Counted from the stretch's first letter, positions 1-12,753 are shown. The stretch: DNA of 64,000 bases from Prinia subflava (GCF_021018805.1 NC_086254.1:23931300-23995299); one strand, 5' to 3'. Notes: a model not told the origin generated them from the sequence alone. Numbers and translations are program-made.

Positions 1-3000
1 CAACAGATATACGACGCAATTTATATTTAAAATTCTCTCTATAAAGACAGTATTGATCACAGATTCCAGATCAATACATTGCAATTACAGCAGGCTTTAA
101 AGGCCATCTGTCCCCGAGCAGGAGCACTGATAGAGCCACCTCCATAGATCGTGAGCAAGTGCTACTGGTACTGCCCATCTCCTCCCAGCACAGCCTGACA
201 TGTCACTGCTGCTCCCGGGAAGTTGGGTTTGGAATTATGGAGCTGGGATTCCCCCAGATTGACACCCAGAGCCCCCAGACCAGCTCCTCGTTGGGTTTCA
301 CAGCGGGGTCAGTGACACCGGGGTTTTCCTCACCTGGGTTTGCTGCTCCTCATCACAATTTGTCCCCCGGGTCACAGCTTCCCTTGTCCTCAGCTGGAAA
401 AGGTCAGCGAGAAATTCTTGAATTTCACTAGAGCTAAGAACATTTCCATAACAGGGCTGAAGAGTTTGAGTTGAACATTGTGGGTGCAAACAGAGCCTTT
501 TTCATGTCACAGGATCATTTAGATTGGGGAAAGATCTCCAGCATGGAGTCCAACATTTGATCTTTGTGTCAGGTTGGACCTCAGCAAGTGTAATACTTTT
601 AACCATAACAAAAGAATAAAGGACATGCATCTAAAGGCAGATTTCAATCACATTTCATCAATGAGGTCTCGATTGTCAGCCCCTGAACTCCAGATCAGCC
701 TGTTGGTTGATGGCCCTGGGTGAGGCACTGGGTTGTTATTCCAGAAATGCTTCCTGGGTTTTCTTTCTGTTCTTCATTATTTCCTGCAGTGGAAAGCACA
801 CAGAAATTAGCATTCTTGTTCTGCAGTTGTCTTCTGACAGAAAGTGAAAGAATAAAATAATAAAAATAATGGGTTTGCAGTGGGACTGGAAGCTGACTGA
901 CCCCACACGTGCTGTGCCACATCCCCTCCGGATCCTCCTTGCAAACACCTCCCTCCCATTCCAGTCCAATGTCTGAAAAACAGAAGGCAGATTCTGGATG
1001 CATTTATTCCTGAGTAAATCCAGAACCACCCTCTCAAACACAGCAGATTTTCCCTCTGTTTTCACCCAGCTCCAAACGCCATCCTCCTGGTCCCAGCCTC
1101 AGATTCTGAACGAATTTAGGCATTTTTGAAAACAAGTCCAGCAAACTTCAGTCTCTAGCTCCAGGCAAATTAAATCCCCTGCAATTCAGAAGGGTTTTAG
1201 TTATGGCAAGGAGGTGATTGCAGAACTTTGATATCAAAGTGACTATGCTTGTAAAAGTAACCCCAGTTGTATCACTATAAAGCACTTTCTACTGGTACAG
1301 CTCCTTTTGCTCTGCTGGACCAGTTTTACAGAAGTGCAAGCACTTTTATCCCAGTATCCTTCAGTCCAGTGCTGGTTTTTGCTTTGATTATGCCAGAAGA
1401 GATGTGAAGAGTAGATGAAGTTTCAGATGACGCTTATTTATTGTACCAAAATGTCTGCACGATTTTTTCTTGGAGAGTATTTTTAAAAGTGAACTTGCTG
1501 TACCACTGGACTTAACTGCAGAGTAATAAACTTCCAGTTCATCATCCCTCTCAGCTCATGAAATGTCTTTAGGCCTTTGTAGAAAGCCCTGTTTGAGACA
1601 ACAGATTAAACACTAATCCTGGCGGATCGCACAGCTCCACTTCAGTTCACACCATCGAGCTGAGCAAACTTTTTTTTCCTTTCCTTTCCTTTTTTGATCT
1701 AAGTAAAGGCAACAAATTCTTTCATTAGACTCCTTAGATGAGATAGCAGGGGGAAAAAACGATCAGTATTTCATGAAGAAAATAACATCTTGCAAAAATG
1801 CAGCTACGTTAAAGGCAGGGAACGCTTTCCCCATCCCCACCCAGCATCCACATCCTCACAGCAAACTGAAATGTGGGAGATTTCTGTGGGCAGTATTTTC
1901 ACTTAGAAATGGTGCAGGTAACATTTAAGAATGGGGTATCTGTGTGTATCCAGGAGCACCTGCAGGTGCACACAGACATTTCTTACAGCCCCCAGCAGAC
2001 ACAGCACACAGGGGGTGTGTGTGTGCATCCCTTCAGCAGCAGGGATGGCTCTGCTGGCAGCAGGAGCCTGCAGGATGCGCGGGGCAGGCCTGGCTTCACC
2101 CCGCAGCAGGCTGGAATGTGCAATACAGGCTGCACAAGCTGACAGCCCAACAGCTCTCATTTGGCTCAGGGTATCCTCTGTCCCATGTCTCCGGTACAAT
2201 GCGCCCTTTTGTCTCGTGCTCAGCCACCTCTTTTAATCCTTTGTTGGTCTTTTACTCCGTGTGTTTGTTTTGGGTTTTGTTACCTGGAACGTGTCAGCAC
2301 GAAGCAGGAGGGAGCCACCCCCGTGTCAGTCACGGAGCACCCTTGGCCACGCTGGTAAATTCGGATGGGTTTGCTCTGCCCCGGCTTTGGTTCCTCGCAC
2401 GTTTGTTGTTGGCAGCATCCTCAGGTTCCACCTGTGACCCGCGGTGTGCGGATTCTGTTTCAAAAACAATAACGAAAATAAGAATCAAAATCTCATTTCT
2501 CTTTAAAAAACCCCAATGTATATACTCCAAACGGCAAAAAGGCAAGATTAAACCCATTTTTTATACGAACAACGCAAACGGGACTCCCTCGCGAGAGGCC
2601 TCGTGGTGACTTTCCCTGGCGAATGTCTCGGTGCTCTGCACTCATTTTGTAACCAGTGCATGCTGTACAGAACACATTGCCTGAAACTCAGAGAGGAGGG
2701 GGCCAGGCTGCTCCTCCTCGGGCACTGCAGCTTGTTTGGATGAAAAGTTGCGCCTTTGATGCATTTTTATACTGTACATATTTGTATATATTAACTATAT
2801 TGCCATGTTCTGAACACAGATTTTGTTATATTTGCTTGTTTCGGTTTCCTACAAAAAAAAAAAAAAAAGGTCCATAACGGGGGATATTATTTTCTTTTTC
2901 CATGGAAAACACGCTTGTAATTTTTGTTTGTTTGTTTTCTTGCTCATCATCTTTGAATGGCTCATAAAGGAATTAGAGAGGAGTTTTTGGAGAAGCAAAT

Positions 3001-4660
3001 CTGTGTTTGCATGAGACCTGCCCGATTGCTGGCTGGAAAGGGGGGCGGGGGGAAGAGGGGAAACCTAAGTCAAGTTTTGCTTTTAAAGCATGCTTAGTCC
3101 CATGGGAAACTCATACATGTACAATTATTCTCTTTGTATTTTATCTAATAGTGCCTGAATTTTTTTTTTTTAATGTCTTCTTGGAGGAACAATTCATATT
3201 TGTCAAAATTTGAAACATTAGCTTAATTTTGTTTTCATGACCTCTCATTTCTTCTCCTTATTTATTTTGTTGCTGTTTATAATGGGCCCCAAGGCCATCT
3301 CTGACATTGCAGTGTTCTTCTTCCACATTAAGGATGTTTTTAAAATTACCGAGATTATTGAGCCAACAGGCTGCTTTAATCAAAACCATGTTTCACTTGG
3401 TTTGGATGGTTATGAACGGTCCTGGCAGGGAAAAAGCCCTTTCTGCCGGGAGGACCCTACCATCTAGTGGCCCCAGAGCTTCATCACACACAGGCTCCTT
3501 CCCAATCCTCACTTTCTCCAAGCCTGCCTGGCAATTTGGCTTCCAATTATTTGCTTATTACAACTAACTTCAACTAAACAAATTGATAATGTTAATGGCT
3601 TTCTTCCCCCCCACCTCCCTTCGGTTGATTGCTAAATAAATTCGTATAATTTATACTAGAGGAGATTATTGCTTTTATTGTTTTGGGTTCCCCCAAACCA
3701 ATTATTAACAATCAGGACTATGTATCTCATTAAATTTAAATCAGGTCAAACCTATTTATCTAAGGCCTTTTCTGATTTACAGGAAGATGACTGCATTCCA
3801 GAGCATTTAAGATGTATTTCTGTGTATGATTTTGTAGCATTGAAATCTATTAACGGTGATTTTTTTTGTTCTGTATTTTCACCAGGGTAAATACAATGTA
3901 TTAAAAAAAATCCCTCAACTTTCCCACAGAAAACATTACTTTTTATGCCCAGGGATTTTTAATTTTTTTTTTATAAAATCACTGCAGTTTTAGAACTGTA
4001 ATTAAAGCCCTGAATAATAGATCACACATCTTTATCTGTTATGTTTAAAAGGAAAAAAAATAGCCCAAACTGTTCACATAATCCTGAATGCCTCATTTCC
4101 ATAAAAAAGGTTTCTATACATATATTATTTACATTTTTAAACATGGTAATTCTTCCCTTTGTGGCATAAAATGTCTCTTTTCCACTGCAGCTACTGGAAA
4201 GCGACTGCTCACATCTGAAATGTTATCGTAATTTGCATCAGGAAACCCAACTGCAGACATTAAGGACTTGGGTGTGTTCAATTATGATTTTGCTGGAGGC
4301 TGTCCCTCATTTTAATGCTGCACTCATTGAACCACCTTTCTGAAATCTGCTCACCACAGACACGCTTCACAACATCATTAGCTTTGCAAATGGCTTCATT
4401 TCAGTCAACGCAGACTTCGGGTTTTTTTGGCCAATTGTAAAATGGAAATTTGAAAAGGGAAAAAAAGAAGAAAAAAAAAAAAAACAAGAAAAAAAAACAG
4501 ATGCACTTAAAACATGAAAAGAATTATTTATATGATAAAAATATATTTAGATTTTCAAAGCACAAGACTGAACAGAAGTGCTCTTTTTATGCTTTCTGAA
4601 GATGTTACTGTTAAAAGTCTTTCTACATCAGGCTTAATAAATCTGTAATGACATTTGATG
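1..4660 (+). other. AT-rich 3'UTR-like sequence, possibly the tail of TSHZ2
   Basis: No ORF here resembles a protein. The plus strand has T-rich runs, several AATAAA signals (near 611, 1524 and 3636) and a good final site: AATAAA at 4636-4641 followed by a GU-rich stretch (about 4661-4690). In human chromosome 20 the neighbour on the 3' side of ZNF217 is TSHZ2, convergent with it and with a very long 3'UTR. The placement fits, but TSHZ2 identity is inferred from gene order only and not read from the sequence. Confidence 0.3.
4636..4641 (+). terminator. Candidate poly(A) signal AATAAA on the plus strand
   Basis: This is a canonical hexamer followed 20-50 bases later by GATTTTTGTGTGGGTTTTTC, a classic GU/U-rich downstream element. 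It would end a plus-strand transcript coming from the left of the window. Confidence 0.4.
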
Positions 4661-5340
4661 GATTGATTTTTGTGTGGGTTTTTCTTTTCTTTAGTTCTTT
4701 TTCTTTTCTTTTCTTTTCTCTCTCTGCAGAGAAAGAAAAAGACTGACCTGGAGAGGCTGTGGGAGTAAAAAAACCACAGGAATGTGCCTGTTTCAGTAAA
4801 ACTCACGCAGGATTTCTCGCAGGCTCCTTTCCCTTCAATAATAATCACTTAAAGTAAGAAAAAGAGGGGGGGAAAGCAACACCACCACCCTGTGCTGGTT
4901 TCTCTCAGTGTTTCCCTCTCCCTCCCCTGGCTCTGGGGTTATTTATGGGGTGGGGGGACACCCCCATCGATCTCCCCACAGTGCCTCCGGTCCTGCAACA
5001 CCGACCTCTTCCCTTTTTTTTTTAAGTGATTAAAAAAAGAAAAAAAAAAAAAAAAAGGACTATATTACACACATTTCAAGAGACCCCTCTAGGGTAAAAT
5101 AAAAAGTATATATAGATGGCTAAAATAACAAATGAATCATAAAGGCCCGAGATGGAGAAGGCCTATTAGATCATCCCCTCTGTCTCGCTGTCTGCTCCCC
5201 GCGGGCTCCCCGGGCCGGCCCCGCGGGGGGTTCGAGGGGACGGGGACAGACCCTGCCCGGGGAGGGGACGAGCCTGACCCCAAACCCTCCAGAGCCCCAC
5301 GGGGCCGGGGTGAGCCGGGCTGGGAGGGGAATCACCCGCC
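4660..5340. other. Low-complexity intergenic DNA
   Basis: The stretch contains TTTTC-rich runs near 4690-4720 and A-runs at about 5029-5056, then becomes GC-rich after 5190. No gene was found. Confidence 0.5.
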
Positions 5341-5349
5341 TGGGGCTGG

Positions 5350-5770
5350 GACTGGGATCAGCAGGGATCTACAGGGACCCACTGGGATCAGCAGGGATCC
5401 ACAGGGATCAGCAGGGACCCACTGGGATCAGCAGGGATCCACTGGGATCCTCAGGAGCCACTGAGATCAGCAGGGATTCACAAGGACCCAATGAGATCAG
5501 CAGGGATCCACAGGGATCCACAGAGGTCGGCAGGGATCCACTGGGATCAGCAGGGATCCTCGGGGATCCATAAGGATCTACTGAGATCAACGGGGATCCA
5601 CAGAGACCCACTGAGAGCCACAAGGATCCACAGAGATCCACCAAGATCAGCAGGGATCCACCGATTTCCACAGGGATACACAGGAATCCACTGAGATCAG
5701 CAGGGACCCACAGGGATCCACAGGGATCTACCAGGGATCCCCAGAGATCCCCAGGGATCATCAGGAATTC
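5350..5770. repeat. Minisatellite, CAGGGATCCACTGGGAT-type unit
   Basis: About 25-30 imperfect copies of a 15-18 base unit built on CAGGGATC(C/A). The unit often carries GGATCC, so the array is rich in BamHI sites. Long frames on both strands here are repeat artefacts. Confidence 0.9.
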
Positions 5771-5799
5771 TGAGACATCCCCAAAGATCCCCAGAGATC

Positions 5800-6600
5800 C
5801 CCAGAGATCCTCGTCCCCCCCGTGCCAGAGCCCTGGCGCCCCCAGCCCAGCATTCCCAGCCTCTGGACACCCCAGAGCAGCTCCCACAGCCTGAAGAGAC
5901 GGCTCTGATTTATTCCAAGGGTTTGAACTCCCTGTCTCCATTTTTGTTGTTTTTTTAATTATTGGTGATGCACTCCAGCAGAAGAACAAACAAACAAACA
6001 AATAAAATCAACCCTTCAGCTTCTCAGATGGATGTTTTGGCTACAGGGCAACTTTGAAAGCTGGTTCAGTTGCTTTTTTGCTTTCATTTTTTTTTTTTCT
6101 TTTGCTCCTTAAAACTGTCTTGATTTAATAAAAGTTAAATGTTTTCATAGGAAAATCAGGCTGGGTGGTTTGTGATTCTTTTATGTACAACACGAATATT
6201 ACATTATTCAACAATTCAGGAATAAATTTAATTCTGCCTACCTTTGCTGAGTGTGTTCCAACTGGAATGGGCTGACAGAGGGGCCGGGTCTGAGGAGGGA
6301 CCTGTTGGCTCCAGGAGGGCGATGCCTGCAGTTTTCCCTTTTTCCAGCCCCTGCTCTGCCCAGGGTGAGCTCTGAGCTCACAGCCAGGGGCACTCAGCTC
6401 TGCACACAGCACGGACACAAAACAAATCCTTCTCCTGCTGCACACCAAGGACAACTTTCAGCCCCAAAGCACAAACAAGGGGGGCTGCAGGGAGGAATGA
6501 GAAGGATGGGACCTCACAGCCTGGAGCTGGAACTGGACAATTCAACCCCAATGTGAAAATGGACCAAAACTTAGAAAAATGTGAGACTACTTGACCAGTC
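5800..6600. other. Intergenic, no gene seen
   Basis: Unique-looking sequence with AATAAA at about 6001, 6127 and 6221 on the plus strand. These could be alternative distal poly(A) sites of the left-hand transcript. No coding region is supported. Confidence 0.4.
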
Positions 6601-6603
6601 AGC

Positions 6604-6735
6604 CATTTTGTGCCCATTTTGGGTCTATTTTGTGTCTATTTTGTGACCATTTTGGGTCCATTTTGTGCCCATTTTGGGTCTATTTTGGGTCCATTTTGTG
6701 ATCATTTTATGACCATTTTGGGTCCACCTTGGGTG
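6604..6735. repeat. Minisatellite, CCATTTTGGGT/CTATTTTGTGT 15-mer
   Basis: About nine copies of a 15-base unit with alternating forms CCATTTTGTGY and CCATTTTGGGTC. It directly precedes the LTR-like segment and may lie within it. Confidence 0.85.
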
Positions 6736-6880
6736 CAGCCCTGGCCAGGCTCTTGTCCTGCCCAAGGTGCACCCTAAAGGCCTTTCAATAAATCTCTGCT
6801 TTATTCTCCAGCTCTGCCCACTCTGTTCCAGCTCAGCCTTCCCAAGGTATCCAGGGCACCGGGGACACACCACGAGGGCT
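6735..6880 (+). mobile_element. LTR-like fragment (possible solo LTR of an avian endogenous retrovirus)
   Basis: The segment CCTTTCAATAAATCTCTGCTTTATTCTCC followed by a pyrimidine-rich stretch resembles, from memory, the R/U5 region and poly(A) signal of passerine ERV LTRs. No gag, pol or env frame is nearby. The boundaries and target-site duplication were not resolved. Confidence 0.35.
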
Positions 6881-6899
6881 CAGAGGGGACAGCCCCGGG

Positions 6900-9800
6900 C
6901 ACGGGGCAGGCAGGGAGCAGAGCCTGGCACAGGGCTGGCACAGGGGTGATGTGACACCCTCCTGAGGCCCCCAGAACGGGCAGAGAGGAGACCCCATCAA
7001 CCACAGAAATATCTCCAAGGAGAGGCAGGAGGCGGTGCCAGGCTCTCCCAGGGCCAGGATGAGGAGCAATGAACACGAACTGAACACAAACTGAACACCA
7101 GCCCCACCCCAAACGGGACAGACTTTCCGTGGAGGGTGGCAGAGCTCGGGAACAGCCCCAGGGAGGGCGTGGGTCTCTCTCTCTGCCATCCCCAGCCCCC
7201 CTGGATGGCTCCTGTGTCACCTGCTGCAGGTGGCAGTGTGATCCCCTCCAGTCCGTCCTGGGTGACCCTGGGGGGCTCTGCAACCCCAGCACAGCAGTGC
7301 CACCCGAGCTGGTGGCCCTCACACACAGCCCCATCCCTGCCTGTCCCCTGCCTGTCCCCTCCCTGGTCCAGGACAGTGCCAGGCAGGGCTGTAGCTGCTG
7401 CCAGGACCTGGCTGAGCAGTCCTGGAAGCTGCAGCCCCACACTCCAGAGCCAGGCTGGGACACCACACCCGGCACAGGGGCTCTGGCACTCAGGGAAGGT
7501 TTCTAGGAAGATTTCTGCCTGGGAAGATGAATGTTTAGAGGAACAACCCCCTCAGCATCTGCTCCCTGCTCACAGAGACTCCTCAGCCTCCCTCAGAGGC
7601 AGTTCTGGAGCAAACCAAGCTGTTCACTGGGCTCCAGACCTCAGGCTGCCCTCAGGGAAAGAGCAGCAACAAACACCACAGAAAAACAATCCAGAGTTCA
7701 GCACTGAACATCAGGCTGCATCCAGCTTGTCCCTACTGCTGGGAAGATCTTAGTTCAGGGAAGGAGTCGAGTCCTGAGGATGGTGATGAGGGGGATTGTC
7801 CTGGGTACAGCACACGCAGAGGGCTGGGACTCGTCCCCCTCCGTCCACAGATCCAGGGGTCTGTCCCAGCAGGGACACACAGCCAAACAGGAACGTCCCA
7901 AATTCCCCTGCAGGCACACAGCAGGCCCTGTCTGCTCGTGTCCCCGGTCCTGGAGCACACCTGGCCCCACAGGTGGGTACAAACAGGGATGTGCTCCCAT
8001 GGGATTCCACCCTTATGGGGATAAAAAGCTCTTGGGGGGTCCCCACCTCCCCTCAGCCCTGTGCCCCAGAGCAGCTTTAACCCAGCTGTGCTCGGGGCAA
8101 GCACCCCTCAAATCCTCCTTTATTTCCTCTCAGCACTTCAGACCACGCCGGGCTCATGGAGCAAGGTCCAGACCCTGTAATTTTGTAAAATTTAGGATTT
8201 TGGCAGAGCTTTCTGCAACCTGAGCAGTAACCTGGGCTCAGGCCTGTGCCACCTCCTCTGGCTGTCCTACAAAACACACCTGAAACCCTGAAATGTGAAT
8301 TCTGCTGCCTGTCTGGAGGCCTTGGGCCCCTGGATGCTCTGCAGTGACCATTGGGGTTGGACATTTCAGGTGGCACTGCACCAAGGAAGCATTAAATTGC
8401 ATAAAAGACAGATTTCCCAGAGAAATCCACCTTAAATACATTTCTTTTTTTAGAGATGGATGCCAGCTTTAGGTTAATACCCAGCTTTAGTTTATGATAA
8501 TGCAGGTACAGCTATGGTTCCTGGTTACCAGTCATGGCCCTCCACCTAAAAGTGCATTTTACTGTCCCACTGTCACTTATTTCTACTTTTAAAGCATTCA
8601 CAACTAAATTAACTCAATCTGGCTTTCTGAGTGCCCAGTGGTGTGGGGCAGCTCAGGTGGGGTTAAGGTGTCCTGAGTTCTATAAATCCAGTCCCAAAAA
8701 TCATTAACAAATCTTTAAAAAAATAAAAATCCAGAACCACACCCAAATCCAAAGCATTTTGTGCATCAGTGTATTCAATATTCCCCTTTAACTGACAAAA
8801 GCATTAAAGAATTTTGTTTGCTTGTTTCTCCAAACTAATAAAACACCAATAGCTCTGGCTAAACTCATCCAGAACATATTGAGGTTAAATTAACAAAAGG
8901 AGAAGCCCCTGAGCTCAGGAAAACAGCAACAGTGCCTGGTTGGAGAAGGGGAAATCACATTTTTATATGAAAAGTCCATCTGTAAGCAATTGTGCTAATG
9001 CTTTAAAGATGATCAGCTCAGGCTTTTGGAGTCAAACAGGAAAACAACCCCAAATCTTATCAGAAAAGAGATTTTTCAACCCAAAAACAGATTCTGTCAA
9101 AATGTCAAAGGCCCAGATTTAGGTTCTGCCAAAAGAGGCTTTAACACGACCCAGTCTGGAGAGAAAGGCTGAGTTCAATTCCCTTTGAGCTGCCGTGACA
9201 GCTGCAGGGAGAGCAAAAATCCAACCCCAAACACAGCCCTGGGGGAACCCAAAGGAAACCGAGGTGAAACAATGCCAGGGGTCCCCTCAGCCCCTCTGTG
9301 AACCACGGAGTGAACCCAACACCGGCACGGGGCAGGTGAACCACCAAAGGTGGGAAAACCCAAACCTGAGCCTGCAAACGTTCCTGGACAATCCCGAGCC
9401 ATCAGCTGAGAGCAGGAACCAGCCCAGAGGTGGGAATATCCTGGAAGGCTGGGAGGTTTCAGGAGGTTTCAGGAGGTTTTGGTGGGAGGGAGCGCTAAAG
9501 AAACAGAAGGAAAAAAAAAAAAAAAAAAAAAAAAAAGAAAAAAAAATCAAGTTTAGTGAAAATGTATTTCAGCATTAATTATCATTTCACTCAGTTCTGA
9601 TCTCCTCTTTTCCCAAACTATTTATGCTCAACTTTGACATTAAAATTTCATTGGGTTTGCTCAGATCTACTTTATTTAACAATGTTTAATTAGACTTTTG
9701 AGAGCATACATATATATATTAAAAATTCAAAACTACCCTAAACTGAAATAATATTTAATGACAAAATGTGATTTTTTAAATTTATTTTTTTTACTTTAAG

Positions 9801-10430
9801 TGCAAGCTCTTCCCTGATTTTCCAGAATTATCAGTAAATCAAGAAGCCTGTGGTTTCCTTGGCTCACATGGATAACTCAGGCTCTGCCCCCTCGCTCTTT
9901 CCCACTTGTTCCACTGAAGGGATGAAATCACAGGAAAGTTCTTTGCAATTATTCAACAAGACAAAAAATCAGTAATTAGGTCATGCCTTTCAGAGAGGAT
10001 TAATGAAAACATTTTACATGTGCAAAATGAGTTTTAAATGCCAGTGTGCTCCATAATTATTTATCCGACTGGACTTGCTCATGCCAAGGTTCTGTCCTGG
10101 CGATGTGTCCCAGGCCACAGCCACGTCCTTCACTCCCGCAGTCACAAATGATGTTTGCCAGCGCTGAATCCTCTCGGCGGGAACGCAATTGAGGAAATAT
10201 CGATGGGGAGAGGAGGGAAAATCAGGGATAACCTTTGGGGATGGGGATTTGCTCCCGCTGCTCTCCCTGCCCGGGGATTCCCGGTTATTGTCGCGGTCAG
10301 CGCCGTTCCCGGGCGGGGCCGCCCCGGGTCCAGCGGCGGCTTTTGGGTTTTTTGGGATAATCGGGGAATTTTCACCGACCCGGGCCGGGGACGCGGCTGC
10401 GGCTCCGCTGCTGGGCCGACACCGCCACCT
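6900..10430. other. Intergenic; no gene supported
   Basis: A GC-moderate stretch (about 6.9-8.4 kb) is followed by AT-rich DNA. Overlapping open frames near 7.1-8.4 kb occur on both strands with no recognisable domain, which suggests composition and not coding. A 26-base A-run at 9511-9536 could be a retroposon tail, but no element was recognised upstream of it. Confidence 0.5.
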
Positions 10431-10443
10431 AACGCTGGGCTGC

Positions 10444-10770
10444 TCCTGCTGAATATCGGGAATGCCGAATATCGGGAATGCTGAATATCGGGAATGCTGA
10501 ATGTCGGGAATGCTGAATGTCGGGAATGCTGAATATCGGGAATGCCGAATGTCGGGAATAGCGAATATCGGGAATGCCGAATGTTGGGAATGCCGAATGT
10601 CGGGAATGCTGAATATCGGGAATGCCGAGCGTCGGGAATGCTGAATGTCGGGAATGCCGAATGTCGGGAATGCCGAATGTCGGGAATGCCGAGCGTCGGG
10701 AATGCTGAATGTCGGCAATCCCGAATGTCGAGAATCCCGAATGTCGGGAATGCTGAATATCGGGAATGCT
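10444..10770. repeat. CpG-rich minisatellite, GAATATCGGGAATGCC 16-mer
   Basis: About 20 copies of a 15-16 base unit, (G)GGAATGCYGAATRTC, with a CpG in nearly every unit. All three minus frames stay open across it, creating artificial proteins of 287-412 residues rich in HSRHSAFP/IPDIRHS motifs. Just to its left (10.25-10.43 kb) the DNA is also CpG-rich. Confidence 0.92.
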
Positions 10771-10985
10771 GTCCCCAGAGCCCTGGCACAGGAATGCTGT
10801 CCCCAGAGCCCTGCCCGCAGCATCCCCTGGCACCAGGAATGATGTTCCCAGAGCCTGGCATCGAGAATGCTGCTCCAGAGTCCCTCCCTGGCACAGGAAT
10901 GGTGTCCCCAGAGCCCTGCCCTTGCATAGGGAATGGTGTCCCTGCCCTGGCACAGGGAATGTGTCCCCAGAGCCCTCCCCGGCCC
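10764..10985. repeat. Degenerate minisatellite, GGAATG..GTCCCCAGAGCCCTGGCACA
   Basis: About six irregular copies of a 28-45 base unit directly abut the 16-mer array. They share the GGAATG core with it, suggesting the two arrays grew from one seed. Confidence 0.7.
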
Positions 10986-10989
10986 TGGA

Positions 10990-12400
10990 GCACTCGGGGC
11001 CCCGGGAGCGATGGGATTCCCTCGGGATGCAGCACACACGGGAACCTGTCCCCCTCTCCCTGGGTTCAGACACTTGAGAGGTGTCAGAACCACCCAGGGG
11101 AGCTGCTGGAGGCTGCGGGATGGGAAAAAGCATAAACGGAGGGGAAGCAAACGGGGAAAACTGCTGGAGAGGGAATATTGTTCCCCAAATCCAGATTTCC
11201 CGTCCTGCAGAAAGGGCTGGGGTGGATGGGGGAGCTTTGATTTCACACACACAGAGGAGGATAAAAAGCTGCCCAGACAGAAGTGACCACACGGTGAGGG
11301 ATGGTCCGGGAGCTCACCTCACCTTTCCCTTCGGAGCTCTCAGGAGAAGCCTGGAACCAGAGCACTCCGTGCTTTGCAATGCCTCGCTCATCCCAGCAGC
11401 CTCTTCCAGGGAATTCTGCTCCAGCTGCTCCCCTAAATCCTGATTTTTGCCCTATTTCACATCTGACCCAATCCTGGGCTCTGTGTCCACCAAGAGAGAA
11501 CCCCAAACTGAACAAACCCTATCACACTCCTGCCCCTGGTTCAGGTAACACACGTGTCAAAATGGGCATCCCTGCAATTAGCACGTGATTACTCCATCTG
11601 CATAATTACACGTGGTAATCATGCTGCAGCATGTTTGGAACTGCCAGATCTCATTTTCCCCAGTAATCCTGGATCGTATGAATGTCTTCAGTAGGAACTA
11701 CTACTTTAGATGTTATGAATTAATATCAAGATGAAATTGAATTAAATGTACTGATTTTAATGTCATGAATGCACTCATAACTATTTTTTTCCCCTGAGAA
11801 CCATCTGCAATTTAGAGACTTGCTAATCCTAATTAAATGCACTTTTCTCAAGTGTGTGCAAATGAAGAGAGAAATCTGCTCGGGAAAGCACTTGCATATT
11901 TTCCTCTTTCACTAAGGGGGAGAAGAAACTGGTGGTTTAATATTAGCTCTTCCTCCTAAGAGAGAACGAGTGGCATCCTTGCACTCTCAGGACACAGAGC
12001 AGCCAGAGATGGATCCAAAGGGGTGATTTCTAAAAGCAGAGGAGGAAGAGCCCTCACACGAGTGTCGGTGGTGCTGCTCTGGAGTTCAGCTGTGCCTTCC
12101 ATCGTTTGGGGAAGGTTTGAAATCCCAACACTCAGCTTGGAGCAGCAGAGCCCGGCACTGCCGGGTACCACACACAGAACGCTCTGTGCTGGTTCTTCCC
12201 TTCAGCAGCTGCTCCTCAGCCAGCCCTGGGCGCTGCCCGGCGAGATTCAACCGCGGGCAGAGCTCAGAGGGGCAGCAGCAGCTCCGTCCCTGGAACGGGC
12301 AGGACAAATCTGAACCCAGCCCCAGCCTGGGCACCGGGCAAGGCAGGGCTCAGAAGGGCAGCAGAGCTCACACCCCTCCTGCTGTCCCCTCCAGCCAGGG
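10990..12400. other. Intergenic; no gene seen
   Basis: The sequence is unique-looking and AT-rich from about 11.58 to 11.95 kb. No supported coding region, RNA gene or repeat was found. Confidence 0.5.
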
Positions 12401-12404
12401 CCAC

Positions 12405-12492
12405 CCAGCACCTCCCAGGAGCCCCCAGCACCTCCCAGGAGCCCCCAGCACCTCCCAGGAGCCCCCAGCACCTCCCAGGAGCCCCCAGCCCA
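12405..12492. repeat. Short tandem array, CAGCACCTCCCAGGAGCCCC 20-mer
   Basis: About 4.5 near-perfect copies of a 20-base unit. Confidence 0.9.
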
Positions 12493-12683
12493 GCCCTGTG
12501 ACACCCCCAGACCCCCCCGTGCCCCACGGGCACAGTCAGGACTCACCAGTCACTGCCACAGCACTTTGGCCCACGGCTCCCACCTTTGGGAGGTTTCACC
12601 CTCCCCAGCTTTTATCCAGGCAAGAACCTGGCCCAGCCTGTTCCTACAGAGCAGCCCGGCCTGGGCAGCCAAGAGTGCCCCTC

Positions 12684-12753
12684 GTTAATACCCCCTCGTT
12701 AATACCCCCTCATTAGTGCCCCCTCGTTAATACCCCCTCATTAGTGCCCTTAA
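12684..12753. repeat. 14-mer tandem array, GTTAATACCCCCTC / ATTAGTGCCCCCTC
   Basis: Five in-phase 14-base units in which two variants alternate. Confidence 0.85.

Noticed and set aside
1944..2609. A 221-residue plus-strand frame
   Set aside because: It has no similarity to anything I recognise, overlaps frames on the other strand, and sits in 3'UTR-like sequence.
10014..11292. Three overlapping minus-strand frames of 287-412 residues
   Set aside because: The centre is the 16-mer minisatellite read in all frames, and the flanking parts have no recognisable domain.
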